64,000 bases of DNA from RGIG990 sp045589455 (GCA_045589455.1 JAZNPC010000088.1:1-64000), one strand, 5' to 3'; shown: positions 36,020 to 44,266, counted from the stretch's first letter. Notes: generated by a model not told the origin, from the letters alone. Translations and numbers: made by a program.

Positions 36020-36300
36020 GTCTCTGCGTCCTCCGCGTCATTTGCGTCCCTTGTGTCCCTTATTTCGCACTTATTGCTTTCGCCTAACACGGAGTACGGA
36101 GGACAAGGGAGAATTGTGCCAACAACCATTACAACTCCCCAGAATACTCTCCGTGTCTCCGAGCCTCTTTTTCCTCCGTGTTTCGCCGAAGGCTCAAGCG
36201 AGAGCGATTAAATCGTTTCACTCGTTGCTTACGCCTAACACGGACACACATAGTGTGATTTTTACGGAGGACAAGGGAGAATTATGCAAACAATCACCTT
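36020..36300. repeat. Interspersed repeat family A, fourth copy (with partial fifth)
   Basis: Blocks GCTTTCGCCTAACACGGAG, TACGGAGGACAAGGGAGAAT, TCTCCGTGTCTCCGAGCCTC and CTCCGTGTTTCGCCGAAGGC, then a second start TTGCTTACGCCTAACACGG and GGAGGACAAGGGAGAATTATG. Fills the gap between the ATPase gene and the next gene; no ORF is convincing inside it. Confidence 0.8.
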
Positions 36301-36366
36301 GAGAGAACTACGAGGCTAAGTTTTCCCATAAATTTTGCACTTCTATCTTGTTTTTACGTTAGATTT

Positions 36367-37650
36367 ATGACATATTATCCACTATTGAGAAAACACAACT
36401 TTGATTGGGATTTTATGAATAATTTTGACCAGATAATTTCAAGCATTGAAAAATATCTTTGGGGAAAGCTTTATTGCGAGAAAACCAGTCTCTTTTACGA
36501 TAGAATTTGTAAAGGAGACGACCGCTTTGCTGAGCTTCCCACACCAGAAGAAATTTCAAAGCAATTCCCCAATCCTTGCGGGTGGAGCACTGGCATGGAG
36601 GACTGCTCAATAAATGCTGGTCACATACTAGAAATTCTCTCCCTCCAACATACTGTTTCTTACGAAAATATTTCCACAAAAGCCGAATGCGTAATCAAGG
36701 GGATACATTTATGCCAATCCGTGCATGGCAAGCTAGGATTCCTTGTTCGTGGTGTTTCCCCATTTGACAAAAAGAGCTGCTATTTCAATAGCTCACGCGA
36801 TCAAATAACAATGGTTGTCGGAGGCTTATTTGACATCTACAATGGAGTACCAACCCTACCAGCCAATCAACAAGAGCAAATTAAGGAAATTCTATTCAAC
36901 ATTGCCACATATACAAAGCACACTGTAACAAAAGAAAACAATTATAGCTATCTAAGACTTGATGGAGGCAAAGCAGTTGTTTCTGATTTATGGAATTGCG
37001 ATGTACACGAAATGCTACGCCTCCCGATGATTTATGCAGTAGCAGGAGAAATCTGCAAATGCGAAGAGTTTTCTCTCCTTGCTTTGAGCTATATGGAAGA
37101 AGGATTAAAGGCATCTGAAGCATTCGATAAAGAAAAATACTTTTGGGATTTTCCTCTTGTGCAAATGCAGCTTTCTCTTCATATCCTTTTGCATTGCCCT
37201 ACTCTCAAAGCATACCATAAGCGCATAGAAAAGCTTATGACGAATGTAGCATTTACAGCGAAGAGAGAATTTTTAAATGTATTAGAACGCTGCGAAGCCT
37301 ATACTGGCGATTGGAATGCGTATTGCAACAATTGGAGAACTTTACCTATGTATGTCACTCCAGCAACGATTGCCGAGAATCCGTATAACACTGTCTTTGA
37401 TGGCTATACCTATCTAAATCCTGCCTACAATAAGGATTTTGCAATTATTGTTGAGTATTTGCGTTCTATCGGTAATTATTTGGTAGCTACGATGCTTGCA
37501 CCAGAAACAAGCCTTGACCAAGCAAACATAAATCGCCTTACAGGCTTTCTCTCTAAGCTTAATTTTTCAAAATGTACACACGCTGGTCCATTCTCGCTCT
37601 TACATGGTCTATTACTATTGTGTAAGAGCACACAAAAACAACAATCGTAA
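36367..37650 (+). CDS. Uncharacterised protein, possible (alpha/alpha)6-barrel glycosidase-like
   Basis: A 427-aa protein not assigned to a named family by eye. No signal peptide. It is helical, with GWSTGMEDCSINAGHILEIL, FLVRGVSPFDKKSCYFNSSRDQITMVVGGLFDIY and RLPMIYAVAGEICKC spaced as in six-hairpin glycosidases (the RDQ...GG..DIY block is reminiscent of unsaturated glucuronyl/rhamnogalacturonyl hydrolase-like proteins). Function is inference. No clear ribosome site precedes the ATG at 36367; ATG at 36415 is an alternative. The last ~89 bp of the gene are duplicated 1.6 kb downstream, next to tRNA-Pro. Confidence 0.6.
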   Translation: MTYYPLLRKHNFDWDFMNNFDQIISSIEKYLWGKLYCEKTSLFYDRICKGDDRFAELPTPEEISKQFPNPCGWSTGMEDCSINAGHILEILSLQHTVSYENISTKAECVIKGIHLCQSVHGKLGFLVRGVSPFDKKSCYFNSSRDQITMVVGGLFDIYNGVPTLPANQQEQIKEILFNIATYTKHTVTKENNYSYLRLDGGKAVVSDLWNCDVHEMLRLPMIYAVAGEICKCEEFSLLALSYMEEGLKASEAFDKEKYFWDFPLVQMQLSLHILLHCPTLKAYHKRIEKLMTNVAFTAKREFLNVLERCEAYTGDWNAYCNNWRTLPMYVTPATIAENPYNTVFDGYTYLNPAYNKDFAIIVEYLRSIGNYLVATMLAPETSLDQANINRLTGFLSKLNFSKCTHAGPFSLLHGLLLLCKSTQKQQS

Positions 37651-37692
37651 AACTATTTTGCCCGCAGCTTAAGCATGCGGGCAAAAAGATGG
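37562..37692. repeat. Direct repeat bounding the fic insert, copy 1
   Basis: 131 bp covering the last ~89 bp of the upstream gene, a strong stem-loop (TTTTGCCCGCA / TGCGGGCAAAA, 37656-37686) and ATGG. It matches 39171-39301 at 126 of 131 positions by hand alignment; four of the five differences lie in or next to the stem-loop. Confidence 0.92.
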
Positions 37693-37724
37693 CAGATAAC
37701 CCCTGTTCCTATACAATGCACCAC

Positions 37725-37798
37725 TTTTGAGGGGCATGGCGCATCCATTCCCTTAATAGCCCTGTGCTTTTAAGGGAATAGTGCAATTTTAAGGGGAT
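37725..37798. promoter_or_regulatory. TTAAGGGAAT-type motif cluster downstream of fic
   Basis: ATTCCCTTAA (37747-37756), TTAAGGGAAT (37770-37779) and TTAAGGGGAT (37789-37798), with a weaker TTTTGAGGGG at 37725. The same motif fills the fic promoter region. Spacing between the last two is 19 bp. Confidence 0.65.
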
Positions 37799-37801
37799 TT
37801 A

Positions 37802-38848
37802 TCACTTGAGCCTGAAATAGGTGGTATTTTTGCCGTTGCCCTCACGCACAAGCTCCCCCTCGGCAACGAGCTTCCGAAGTGCGCCTTCTACCGAGCTGAT
37901 ACTGAGGGACGGACAAAGCTCCATGACGTCCTGCTTCTTGAAGCGACCGACCTTATTCATCGTGGCGCGTCTCACCATTTCAAGAGAGGAAAGCTTGGTT
38001 TCCACAAGTGCAAAGCGGTCTTCAAAATCACGGTACGCGGAAAGGATTGTACCAAGCAGATATTTGATGAATGGTACGGTATCCGCTTCTCCCTCGTGCC
38101 AGCGTTGCTGCGACTGCCCCAGGGCATCGTAATACAGATCTTTGTTCTTTGCAATCTTGGCTTCCAAGGAGATATACTTCCCAACGTAGAATCCGTTTCG
38201 GTAAAGGAGGAGCATGGTGAGCAGACGGCTCATTCTGCCGTTGCCATCATTGAACGGATGGATGCAAAGAAAATCGTGTATAAAGGTAGGAATGGCAATG
38301 AGAGGCTCAAGCTCCATATTGCCGATCACACGGTTATATTCGTTACAAATGGCTTCAAGTGCCTCTGGTGTCTCAAAGGGGTCGAGAGGTGTAAACAGCG
38401 TTTCAGTATGTCCGTCGGGATAGGTTGCGCTGATATAATTCTGTACGCTCTTGGTTCTGCCCGCCACGGGATTGTTCATATGGCTGTAGAGGATCTTGTG
38501 AAGATGAAGGATATAGTTCGGTGTCAATGGGATGGCATCAAAGCTTTCGTGAATGATATTCAAAACGTCTCGGTACCCGGCAATCTCCTGCTCATCGCGG
38601 TTTCTCGGTGTGGTCTTCTCACCCATCAGCTGACGAATACGGGTGCTCGTGGTCACGATGCCCTCAATGGCGTTGGACGCTTCGGTGCTTTGTACCTTTG
38701 CAATCTCAACAAGCTTTTCAAGCTCATCAGGGCGTTGCTTCAAATATAATTCTTGTTTTCCGGCTTCCTTGTAAATTGCGGCAATCAAGCCGAGCAACTC
38801 GGAATCCCATTTGTTTTCACTGATTTTCGTGTAATTAAAGGTTCTCAT
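37802..38848 (-). CDS. Fic family protein (predicted AMP-transferase) with C-terminal winged-helix-like domain
   Basis: About 348 aa. An N-terminal Fic_N-type region contains the inhibitory motif as STEASNAIEG near residue 59, placing the autoinhibitory glutamate on the same chain (class II). The catalytic Fic motif is HPFNDGNGR near residue 201, complete with the catalytic histidine. Residues ~295-348 look like a winged helix (KKQDVMELCPSLSISSVEGALRKLVAEGELV). Target unknown. GGAGGTGATAAA gives a perfect ribosome site for the ATG at 38848. G+C is visibly higher than in neighbours and the gene sits on an insert between 131-bp direct repeats, so horizontal acquisition is likely. Confidence 0.92.
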   Translation of the reverse strand: MRTFNYTKISENKWDSELLGLIAAIYKEAGKQELYLKQRPDELEKLVEIAKVQSTEASNAIEGIVTTSTRIRQLMGEKTTPRNRDEQEIAGYRDVLNIIHESFDAIPLTPNYILHLHKILYSHMNNPVAGRTKSVQNYISATYPDGHTETLFTPLDPFETPEALEAICNEYNRVIGNMELEPLIAIPTFIHDFLCIHPFNDGNGRMSRLLTMLLLYRNGFYVGKYISLEAKIAKNKDLYYDALGQSQQRWHEGEADTVPFIKYLLGTILSAYRDFEDRFALVETKLSSLEMVRRATMNKVGRFKKQDVMELCPSLSISSVEGALRKLVAEGELVREGNGKNTTYFRLK

Positions 38849-38865
38849 TTTATCACCTCCAAACA

Positions 38866-39007
38866 ATTCCCTTAAATTATAGCACAAATCAAGGGGATCG
38901 TCAACATCTCAAGGGAACATTCCCTTATTATTTTACTCAAATTAAGGGAATTTATTCATTATTGAGGGAATAATACGATAGTATCATATTTTAGCGTTAA
39001 GGGGAAT
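38866..39007. promoter_or_regulatory. TTAAGGGAAT-type motif array in the fic promoter region
   Basis: At least six motifs: ATTCCCTTAA 38866-38875, TCAAGGGGAT 38889-38898, TCAAGGGAAC 38909-38918 abutting ATTCCCTTAT 38919-38928 (together the palindrome AAGGGAACATTCCCTT), TTAAGGGAAT 38942-38951, TTGAGGGAAT 38962-38971 and TTAAGGGGAAT 38997-39007. Several are 20 bp apart, about two helical turns, as expected for cooperative binding on one DNA face. Confidence 0.7.
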
Positions 39008-39009
39008 TC

Positions 39010-39170
39010 TCTACAAAGGACAATGGGGACAGAACAGACAAACGGCAAGGCTGCCCCTGCCGTCTGTGGTATAAGGTTGTTTATTGCCGTTCCAGTTCGG
39101 TGAAGACCTCAATGGCAATCCGCATCCCAAGCCGACACCGGTCGCTTCATAAGCCTGTTCTCAAGAATAG
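39010..39170. other. GC-rich remnant at the right end of the fic insert
   Basis: About 160 bp, much richer in G+C than the chromosome around it. On the minus strand one frame reads SDRCRLGMRIAIEVFTELERQ and stop, plausible as the end of a foreign gene, but no start is present. Probably debris of the mobile element that brought fic. Family not recognised. Confidence 0.4.
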
Positions 39171-39301
39171 ATTTTTCAAAATGTACACACGCTGGTCCAT
39201 TCTCGCTCTTACATGGTCTATTACTATTGTGTAAGAGCTCACAAAAACAACAATCGTAAAACTATTTTGCCCGCAAATTAAGTATGCGGGCAAAAAAATG
39301 G
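39171..39301. repeat. Direct repeat bounding the fic insert, copy 2
   Basis: Second copy of the 131-bp repeat at 37562-37692, here a 3' remnant of the upstream gene. Its last three bases, TGG, are the CCA end of tRNA-Pro, so the repeat stops exactly at the tRNA's 3' terminus. It includes a copy of the stem-loop with loop AATTAAGTA. Confidence 0.92.
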
Positions 39302-39375
39302 TCGGAGAGGCGGGATTCGAACCCACGACAGCCAGTTCCCAAAACTGGTGCGCTACCAGACTGCGCTACTCTCCG
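39299..39375 (-). tRNA. tRNA-Pro(TGG)
   Basis: Acceptor stem CGGAGAG / CTCTCCG, anticodon stem CCAGT-TTTGGGA-ACTGG giving anticodon TGG, T arm GTGGGTTCGAATCCCGC, discriminator A and encoded CCA. 77 nt. Its 3' end coincides with the right border of the direct repeat bounding the fic insert. Confidence 0.95.
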
Positions 39376-39544
39376 ACGTACTTTCTAAACTTGTTGTTTA
39401 AAAATATGTGCATAATGATATCGCATTTTGAAACCAAAATCAAGCACAAAATTTAAAATTTTTATTTTTTTAACTTAAATGCGATAAAATCCACTCTAGA
39501 TATTGGTTGTTGTATTATATATGGATTTCGACAAATGCAATGTT

Positions 39545-40579
39545 TTATAGCAAAATATCCCTTAATTGTGTTTGAAGTTCCTCTAAAGATGGCAATCCTA
39601 ATCTATAAGTTGATATTCCTAACGGCTTATCAAAATCTGATAAAGAATATTCTGCAACTATATCATTTCGGGATTTACACAAAAGTATTCCTATTGTTTT
39701 GCTATCTATCTCTGTTTTTACTTGCCTATCAATGGCTGTCATATAAAAACTTAATTGTCCTAAATCTTTTGGGTGAAATTTCCCTGTTTTTAATTCTATA
39801 ACAATATAACGATGTAATACCACATGGTAAAAAAGAAGATCTATTTCAAACTCATCTCCACCAACCTTGAGTCGCCACCCCTTGCCCACATACGAAAACC
39901 CAGCACCAAGCTCTACCATAAACTGAGCAACTCTATCTACAAGCAATGTTCTTAGTCTATTTTCTGTTATGTTTCCGCTTGTAGGAAGAAAACCTAAATC
40001 ATATTCTCCCCTTAATGCTTGATTCGCCATATCTAAATCCATAGGAGGCATAACATTTTTAAAATTATTTATTGCTTTACCTTGCTGTTTTGCTGCACAA
40101 AGTCCTATTTGATGCACCAAGACATTTCGAGACCACCCATTCTCTATGGATAATGCCGCGTAAGCTAGTCGATCTCCTCGCGATTTTAAATTCTCTAATA
40201 AGGCTATGTGATGATACCAAGGTAATTGTGCAAGTGGTGCTTGCACAATTTCATTCCGAGTCCAAGTCTCAGCAAAGCTACGCATATATTTTAAATTGCG
40301 TGTCGACCAGCCACTCATATCAGGGAACACTTTTTTCAAATCGAATGACATTCGCTCTACAACCTTTGTACCCCACCCTTCTAAATTCTGTTTCTCAATG
40401 ATATCATTACCGATATCCCAATACAGCAATGTTAATTCAGAATTAACTAACATGCACGCTTTTATACGAGCAGATTGTATTCGTTTTTTGATTGAACAAA
40501 TCCAAATATCGTACTCATCAGTTTTTAAAATTTCTTGAACAGAATTTTTATTAGTTTTTTTCATGCAACTCTCACACAT
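39545..40579 (-). CDS. DUF1016 / YhcG-type PDDEXK nuclease domain protein
   Basis: A 344-aa protein of the YhcG family. The N-terminal DUF1016_N helical domain contains LTLLYWDIGNDIIEKQNLEGWGTKVVERMSFDL, RNLKYMRSFAETW and the PWYHHIALLEN block; the C-terminal PD-(D/E)XK nuclease fold shows EFEIDLLFYH and YIVIELKTGKFHPKDLGQLSFY, so the D...ExK catalytic set is intact. Relatives are linked to restriction-modification or mobile-element neighbourhoods, but no methylase is seen here. The ATG at 40579 has GAGGAT 8 nt upstream. Isolated gene on the minus strand beside tRNA-Pro. Confidence 0.9.
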   Translation of the reverse strand: MCESCMKKTNKNSVQEILKTDEYDIWICSIKKRIQSARIKACMLVNSELTLLYWDIGNDIIEKQNLEGWGTKVVERMSFDLKKVFPDMSGWSTRNLKYMRSFAETWTRNEIVQAPLAQLPWYHHIALLENLKSRGDRLAYAALSIENGWSRNVLVHQIGLCAAKQQGKAINNFKNVMPPMDLDMANQALRGEYDLGFLPTSGNITENRLRTLLVDRVAQFMVELGAGFSYVGKGWRLKVGGDEFEIDLLFYHVVLHRYIVIELKTGKFHPKDLGQLSFYMTAIDRQVKTEIDSKTIGILLCKSRNDIVAEYSLSDFDKPLGISTYRLGLPSLEELQTQLRDILL

Positions 40580-40729
40580 TTATTCATCCTCTATAAGCAA
40601 AACTAACTTACCATTTTAAGTAATCTACCTCATATTATATCATTTATTAAATAATAATCAAACAAATAAATTAAATAATAATTTATTCTAGACGCATCTA
40701 AGTTATCTACACAACTAGAGTTCTAAATG

Positions 40730-40939
40730 TTGATTGCTAATTATTGTATTGTTCCCATTACTCTCCATGCTCTAATTACTTTGCAAGCATACACACTTGC
40801 GCTTGGAAGTTGCCTTTGCGACAACGAGAGCATAAGAATGTAACGACAAGCGATAGTGTTTTTGCCGTCGCAACCACCAAACAAGCCATCACAAGAGCCC
40901 TGCGCCCCTGCAACCCCAGCATCTCCCTGACCTCCGTAG
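40730..40939. repeat. Interspersed repeat family B, copy 1
   Basis: Shares with 59153-59353 the blocks TTGATTG..TGTATTGTT, GCGCTTGGAAGTTGC, ACAAGCG.TA.TGT, CATCACA..GCCC and CCTGACCTCCGTAG. ACACTTGCGCTTG and CAAGCGATAGTGT form a long imperfect stem. An open frame of ~140 codons crosses it on the plus strand but is not protein-like and runs into the SSS gene antisense. Fills most of 40580-40997. Confidence 0.65.
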
Positions 40940-40997
40940 TTTTTTTTAAAAACGTAGGAGATTGTGGCCCTTTTCGCGCTTTCATATCACACAAGAT

Positions 40998-42326
40998 TTA
41001 CTTGTGGAATTGCTTTATTGATGCTAGGGATAGGATTAGGGCGATAACGCCACCCATGATTGGTAAAAGCTTTGGCAATACTGGGAAAAGCGCTGAAGCA
41101 AGACCACATGCGCCACCAAGAACTACGGCAGAAAGCCAAAGCTTCTGGTTTATTTTACCTTTATTGTAGGCAAATAATGCAACCGCTAATGGGATTGCTA
41201 TGCCAGGCGTATAGATGCTATATGATAAAAGCAATAGCTCAATTATTCCATAATCTAAAAATGCAAGGAGCATCGCTACTATACCTATTACAAATACAGA
41301 AGTACGGATAGAGCGGACACTGCCACAACCAAGAATATCGCGATCTACAATTACAGCACAATTGATTAGGCATGTATTAGCAGATGAAAGCAAAACTGAA
41401 ATTAATCCAAGCGAGAAAAGAAGCTTTATTGGTAAAGGAAGCAATGTACTAATGTGAATTATTGGGTTATCCACTGACTTTGGATAATTTGCAGCATCCC
41501 ATAATCCCATATATGTAATTACAACTCCAAACACCAAAAGCGAAATTGCAGCAAGCACAGTGGCAAGCTTTGCCACTTTAGATGAACGTGCAATGAAGCT
41601 ACGCGAGACTATATCGGGGCCCAAAAAGAATGCACCACCCGCTGCAAACAGCATTAGTGCGAGCTCTTGCCAGCCAAATTTTGCATTTAACAATTCGACT
41701 TGTGGCAGCGTGGTTGGTGCTTGTGAAGGCACTGGGACACTGCCACAAACTAAAGCAAATGCTGCTGCAGAAAATGCGGCAGCAATTATAAGGGTTTGCA
41801 GCTTATCTGTGCGAACCACGGAGAGCTGTCCACCACACATGGTATAACACACTGTTATTGCACCGGCAATAACAACACCCCACTCACGTGAAAGCGATGA
41901 AAGAGAAAACAATTTTATAAATTCATATCCAATGTAAAATTGTGCCACGACAATTCCTATCCAAGCAATCCCTATTATTGTTGCCACTACTCTCTTTGCT
42001 TTGGGAGAAACTAATTTTTCCGCAAGCTCTGGGAGAGAGCAAGGCTTGAAAACCGCAATGCGTGAGGTAAGAAATGCGGCTTGAAGCACTAAGCCTATTG
42101 CCCCACAAATAAGCCACCACATTGCTGGCCAACCAATTTTTGTGGCAGACTCTGCCACGCCAAGGGTTGCCGATGCACCAAGCATCGTAGCCAACAATGA
42201 CGCATAGACACCCCAGACGCCTTGGTTGCGTCCAGCAACCACAAAATCAAGTGTGGTTGGTTTACGCATTAGATCACGGATACAAATGAATCCAAGAATG
42301 GCGATGTAGATGAATAATAGTGTCAT
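40998..42326 (-). CDS. Sodium:solute symporter family protein
   Basis: A 442-aa SSS-type (LeuT-fold) transporter with about 12-13 hydrophobic segments. Landmarks include DFVVAGRNQGVWGVYASLLATMLGASATLGV near the N-terminus, VCYTMCGGQLSVVRTDKLQTLI (the family's GG.....TD.QQ-like signature), FFLGPDIVSRSFIARSS and LISVLLSSANTCLINCAVIVDRDI. Substrate (sugar, amino acid, pantothenate, etc.) cannot be predicted. It lies 71 bp downstream of nudC and may share its transcript. Confidence 0.88.
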   Translation of the reverse strand: MTLLFIYIAILGFICIRDLMRKPTTLDFVVAGRNQGVWGVYASLLATMLGASATLGVAESATKIGWPAMWWLICGAIGLVLQAAFLTSRIAVFKPCSLPELAEKLVSPKAKRVVATIIGIAWIGIVVAQFYIGYEFIKLFSLSSLSREWGVVIAGAITVCYTMCGGQLSVVRTDKLQTLIIAAAFSAAAFALVCGSVPVPSQAPTTLPQVELLNAKFGWQELALMLFAAGGAFFLGPDIVSRSFIARSSKVAKLATVLAAISLLVFGVVITYMGLWDAANYPKSVDNPIIHISTLLPLPIKLLFSLGLISVLLSSANTCLINCAVIVDRDILGCGSVRSIRTSVFVIGIVAMLLAFLDYGIIELLLLSYSIYTPGIAIPLAVALFAYNKGKINQKLWLSAVVLGGACGLASALFPVLPKLLPIMGGVIALILSLASIKQFHK

Positions 42327-42397
42327 GGTGATGAGGCTTGCGCCTAGGGCGCAAGGTACTGCAGCAATAATGCCGCAGCACGAAACAATTTGTTGGT

Positions 42398-43264
42398 TTA
42401 CTTGTTGTAGATAGCTGCAGCTTTGAAGGCTTCAAGGTCTGAGAAGGATGGGCCTTGAGCTGCTTGCTGTGCTGCAAGCTTGGTAGCTGCACGAGCAGCG
42501 GCTTGTTGCTCACGAGCTAAGGTTTCTTCGGCAATCCAGCTATCTATTAGCTTACGAGCAAGGGAATCCTTGCGAGGAAGCTCCGGCAAATTATCTATTG
42601 AGAAAAATTGTGCGTCTGTAAGCTCAGAATCAAGAAGAGAAATTTCACCATTAGCAGCCTCTGCTGTGAAGCCAAGCATTAAGCTATTTGGATATGGCCA
42701 AATTTGGCTCCCAAAATATTTAAGACTCTTGAGCTTAAGACCGGTCTCTTCATAAGCCTCACGAATTGCGCACTCCTCAAGGCTCTCACCTAGCTCAACA
42801 AAGCCAGCGACAAGCCCATAAAATGTTCCTCTAAAATTCTTTGCACGAACAAGCAGTGCGCTCTTCTTGCGCTTAATCAAAATTATTGCTGCTGGTGCAA
42901 TGATTGTGTATTGAGGCTTACCGCATGAGCAGCAGCGCTTTCCTGAGAAGCCAGCTGGATCCATACGTCCCCCGCAGACTGGGCAATGCTGGGAATTGAG
43001 ATCCCATGCGACCTTTTCAGCTGCAGCAAGTGCTGGCTTATAAAGCTGCTCAGGAAGAAGCTCAAAGGCATCACGAACACCAACCAAAGAATCAAGCTTT
43101 TCTTCACAGCAAACTGCACGTGCTGGGATTCCATTAATTAAACCTAATCCAAAAACTATTTTGCCTGGAGCTGGTGCAACAGGACAATACTCCTCACAAG
43201 GGAGCTCACCATTTGGCAAATATAATTTGCCATCACAAATAATATACCAATAAATCTTTTTCAT
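42398..43264 (-). CDS. nudC: NADH pyrophosphatase / NAD-decapping NudC
   Basis: Nudix hydrolase cleaving NADH and the NAD cap of RNA. The zinc ribbon CPVCGGRMDPAGFSGKRCCSCG (~91-113) precedes the Nudix box GFVELGESLEECAIREAYEETG; the NudC-specific SQPWPFPxS motif appears as SQIWPYPNS. At 288 aa it is a little longer than E. coli NudC because of an Ala/Gln-rich C-terminal tail. Start ATG at 43264. Confidence 0.95.
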   Translation of the reverse strand: MKKIYWYIICDGKLYLPNGELPCEEYCPVAPAPGKIVFGLGLINGIPARAVCCEEKLDSLVGVRDAFELLPEQLYKPALAAAEKVAWDLNSQHCPVCGGRMDPAGFSGKRCCSCGKPQYTIIAPAAIILIKRKKSALLVRAKNFRGTFYGLVAGFVELGESLEECAIREAYEETGLKLKSLKYFGSQIWPYPNSLMLGFTAEAANGEISLLDSELTDAQFFSIDNLPELPRKDSLARKLIDSWIAEETLAREQQAAARAATKLAAQQAAQGPSFSDLEAFKAAAIYNK

Positions 43265-43369
43265 AGGCGCAAGATTGTAATAAAATTAAGAAATTTTATC
43301 AACCATAGTTTTATCTTTAAAATAAACTCATTACGCCTAATACTTCAATAAAAAACATATAAAAACATT

Positions 43370-43394
43370 ACTCATATAAATACGATATATGAGT
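43370..43394 (-). terminator. Stem-loop downstream of the SDR gene
   Basis: ACTCATAT / ATATGAGT with a 9-nt loop, 11 bp past the stop of the SDR gene. The U tract on the minus strand is interrupted, so termination is likely but weak. Confidence 0.45.
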
Positions 43395-43404
43395 TACCAT
43401 GAAT

Positions 43405-44205
43405 TTATAAATTTTTCAAGGCCTTTGTTGTATCGTTTTTCTCAGGCAATTTACCATATATCCAACCACTAACACACTCAGGCAGTGTTCCCATAAACCA
43501 TGACACAAAGCGCATCTGCCAAGGGAAGGCAATAATTCCTTTATTACGTATTATTCCACGATAAATCTTTTCTGCAGCCTTATCTGCCTCCATGAAAAAT
43601 GGCATTGGACAAGTGTTGACATCTGTTATACGTGAGCGGACAAAGCCTGGGCAGATTACACTTACACCAATACCATCATTTGCAAGCATACCGCGCAAAC
43701 CAGCACCCCACGCTTTTACACAAGATTTTGAAGCACTATAGGAAGGACATTGTGGAAGTCCATGATAACCAGCCATTGATGCTGTTATTGCTATCTGCCC
43801 CTTGAATCCCGTAATCGGATTACGCTCTGCACGAGCAAGAAAACACTCAATTGCTGGAAGCACTGTATTTATCACACCACCTACATTTATATCAAAGGTT
43901 CGAAAAACATTTTCACTAACATACTCTTCTCCTGTGGCCACTCCAGCATTAGCATAAACTAAATCTAATGGTTTTTCTTTATCACAAGCGGCAACCCACT
44001 CTGCCACAGCCACTCGATCTGTAACATTTAATTGTTTAATGGATACAGCTTTAGCTCCAAGTAATAGGCATTTTTCTTTTACAGCCTCTAATCGCTCTAC
44101 ATTTGTTCCACAAATAAATAGCTGTTCAACCCCCGTTGAAGAAAGCTTTAAGGCAACTGCTTCTCCTATACCACTTGAAGCTCCCGTAATTAAAACTGAT
44201 TTCAT
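43405..44205 (-). CDS. SDR family NAD(P)-dependent oxidoreductase
   Basis: A 266-aa classical short-chain dehydrogenase/reductase. The cofactor motif TGASSGIGEA (6-15), the NAG motif (YANAG), catalytic Ser in ITASMAG and YxxxK as YSASKSCVK are all in order, followed by PGFVRS. The C-terminal ~40 residues (FPWQMRFVSWFMGTLPE) are hydrophobic, as in subgroup members that associate with membranes. Substrate unknown. Encoded 95 bp beyond infA behind its own terminator. Confidence 0.9.
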   Translation of the reverse strand: MKSVLITGASSGIGEAVALKLSSTGVEQLFICGTNVERLEAVKEKCLLLGAKAVSIKQLNVTDRVAVAEWVAACDKEKPLDLVYANAGVATGEEYVSENVFRTFDINVGGVINTVLPAIECFLARAERNPITGFKGQIAITASMAGYHGLPQCPSYSASKSCVKAWGAGLRGMLANDGIGVSVICPGFVRSRITDVNTCPMPFFMEADKAAEKIYRGIIRNKGIIAFPWQMRFVSWFMGTLPECVSGWIYGKLPEKNDTTKALKNL

Positions 44206-44266
44206 GTAAAGCCCTTTGTCTTGATATTGTTTTTTGAATAACCCACACAGCTATATAATTTGATAC

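Noticed and set aside
37656..37686. Intrinsic terminator in the direct repeat
   Set aside because: The stem is strong, but T lies on the 5' side and A on the 3' side when read in either direction, so no U tract follows the hairpin. Kept only as a stem-loop.
38096..38749. 217-codon open frame opposite fic
   Set aside because: Lies wholly antisense to a Fic gene with intact motifs; a by-product of the GC-richer codon usage there.
33251..40579. A complete DGR cassette (reverse transcriptase, template repeat, avd)
   Set aside because: Looked for but not seen: no reverse transcriptase motif and no second copy of the variable-region sequence was noticed in the window.
40744..41169. 141-codon open frame on the plus strand
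   Set aside because: It crosses repeat family B and the 3' end of the SSS transporter gene in antisense, has no protein-like composition and no ribosome site.
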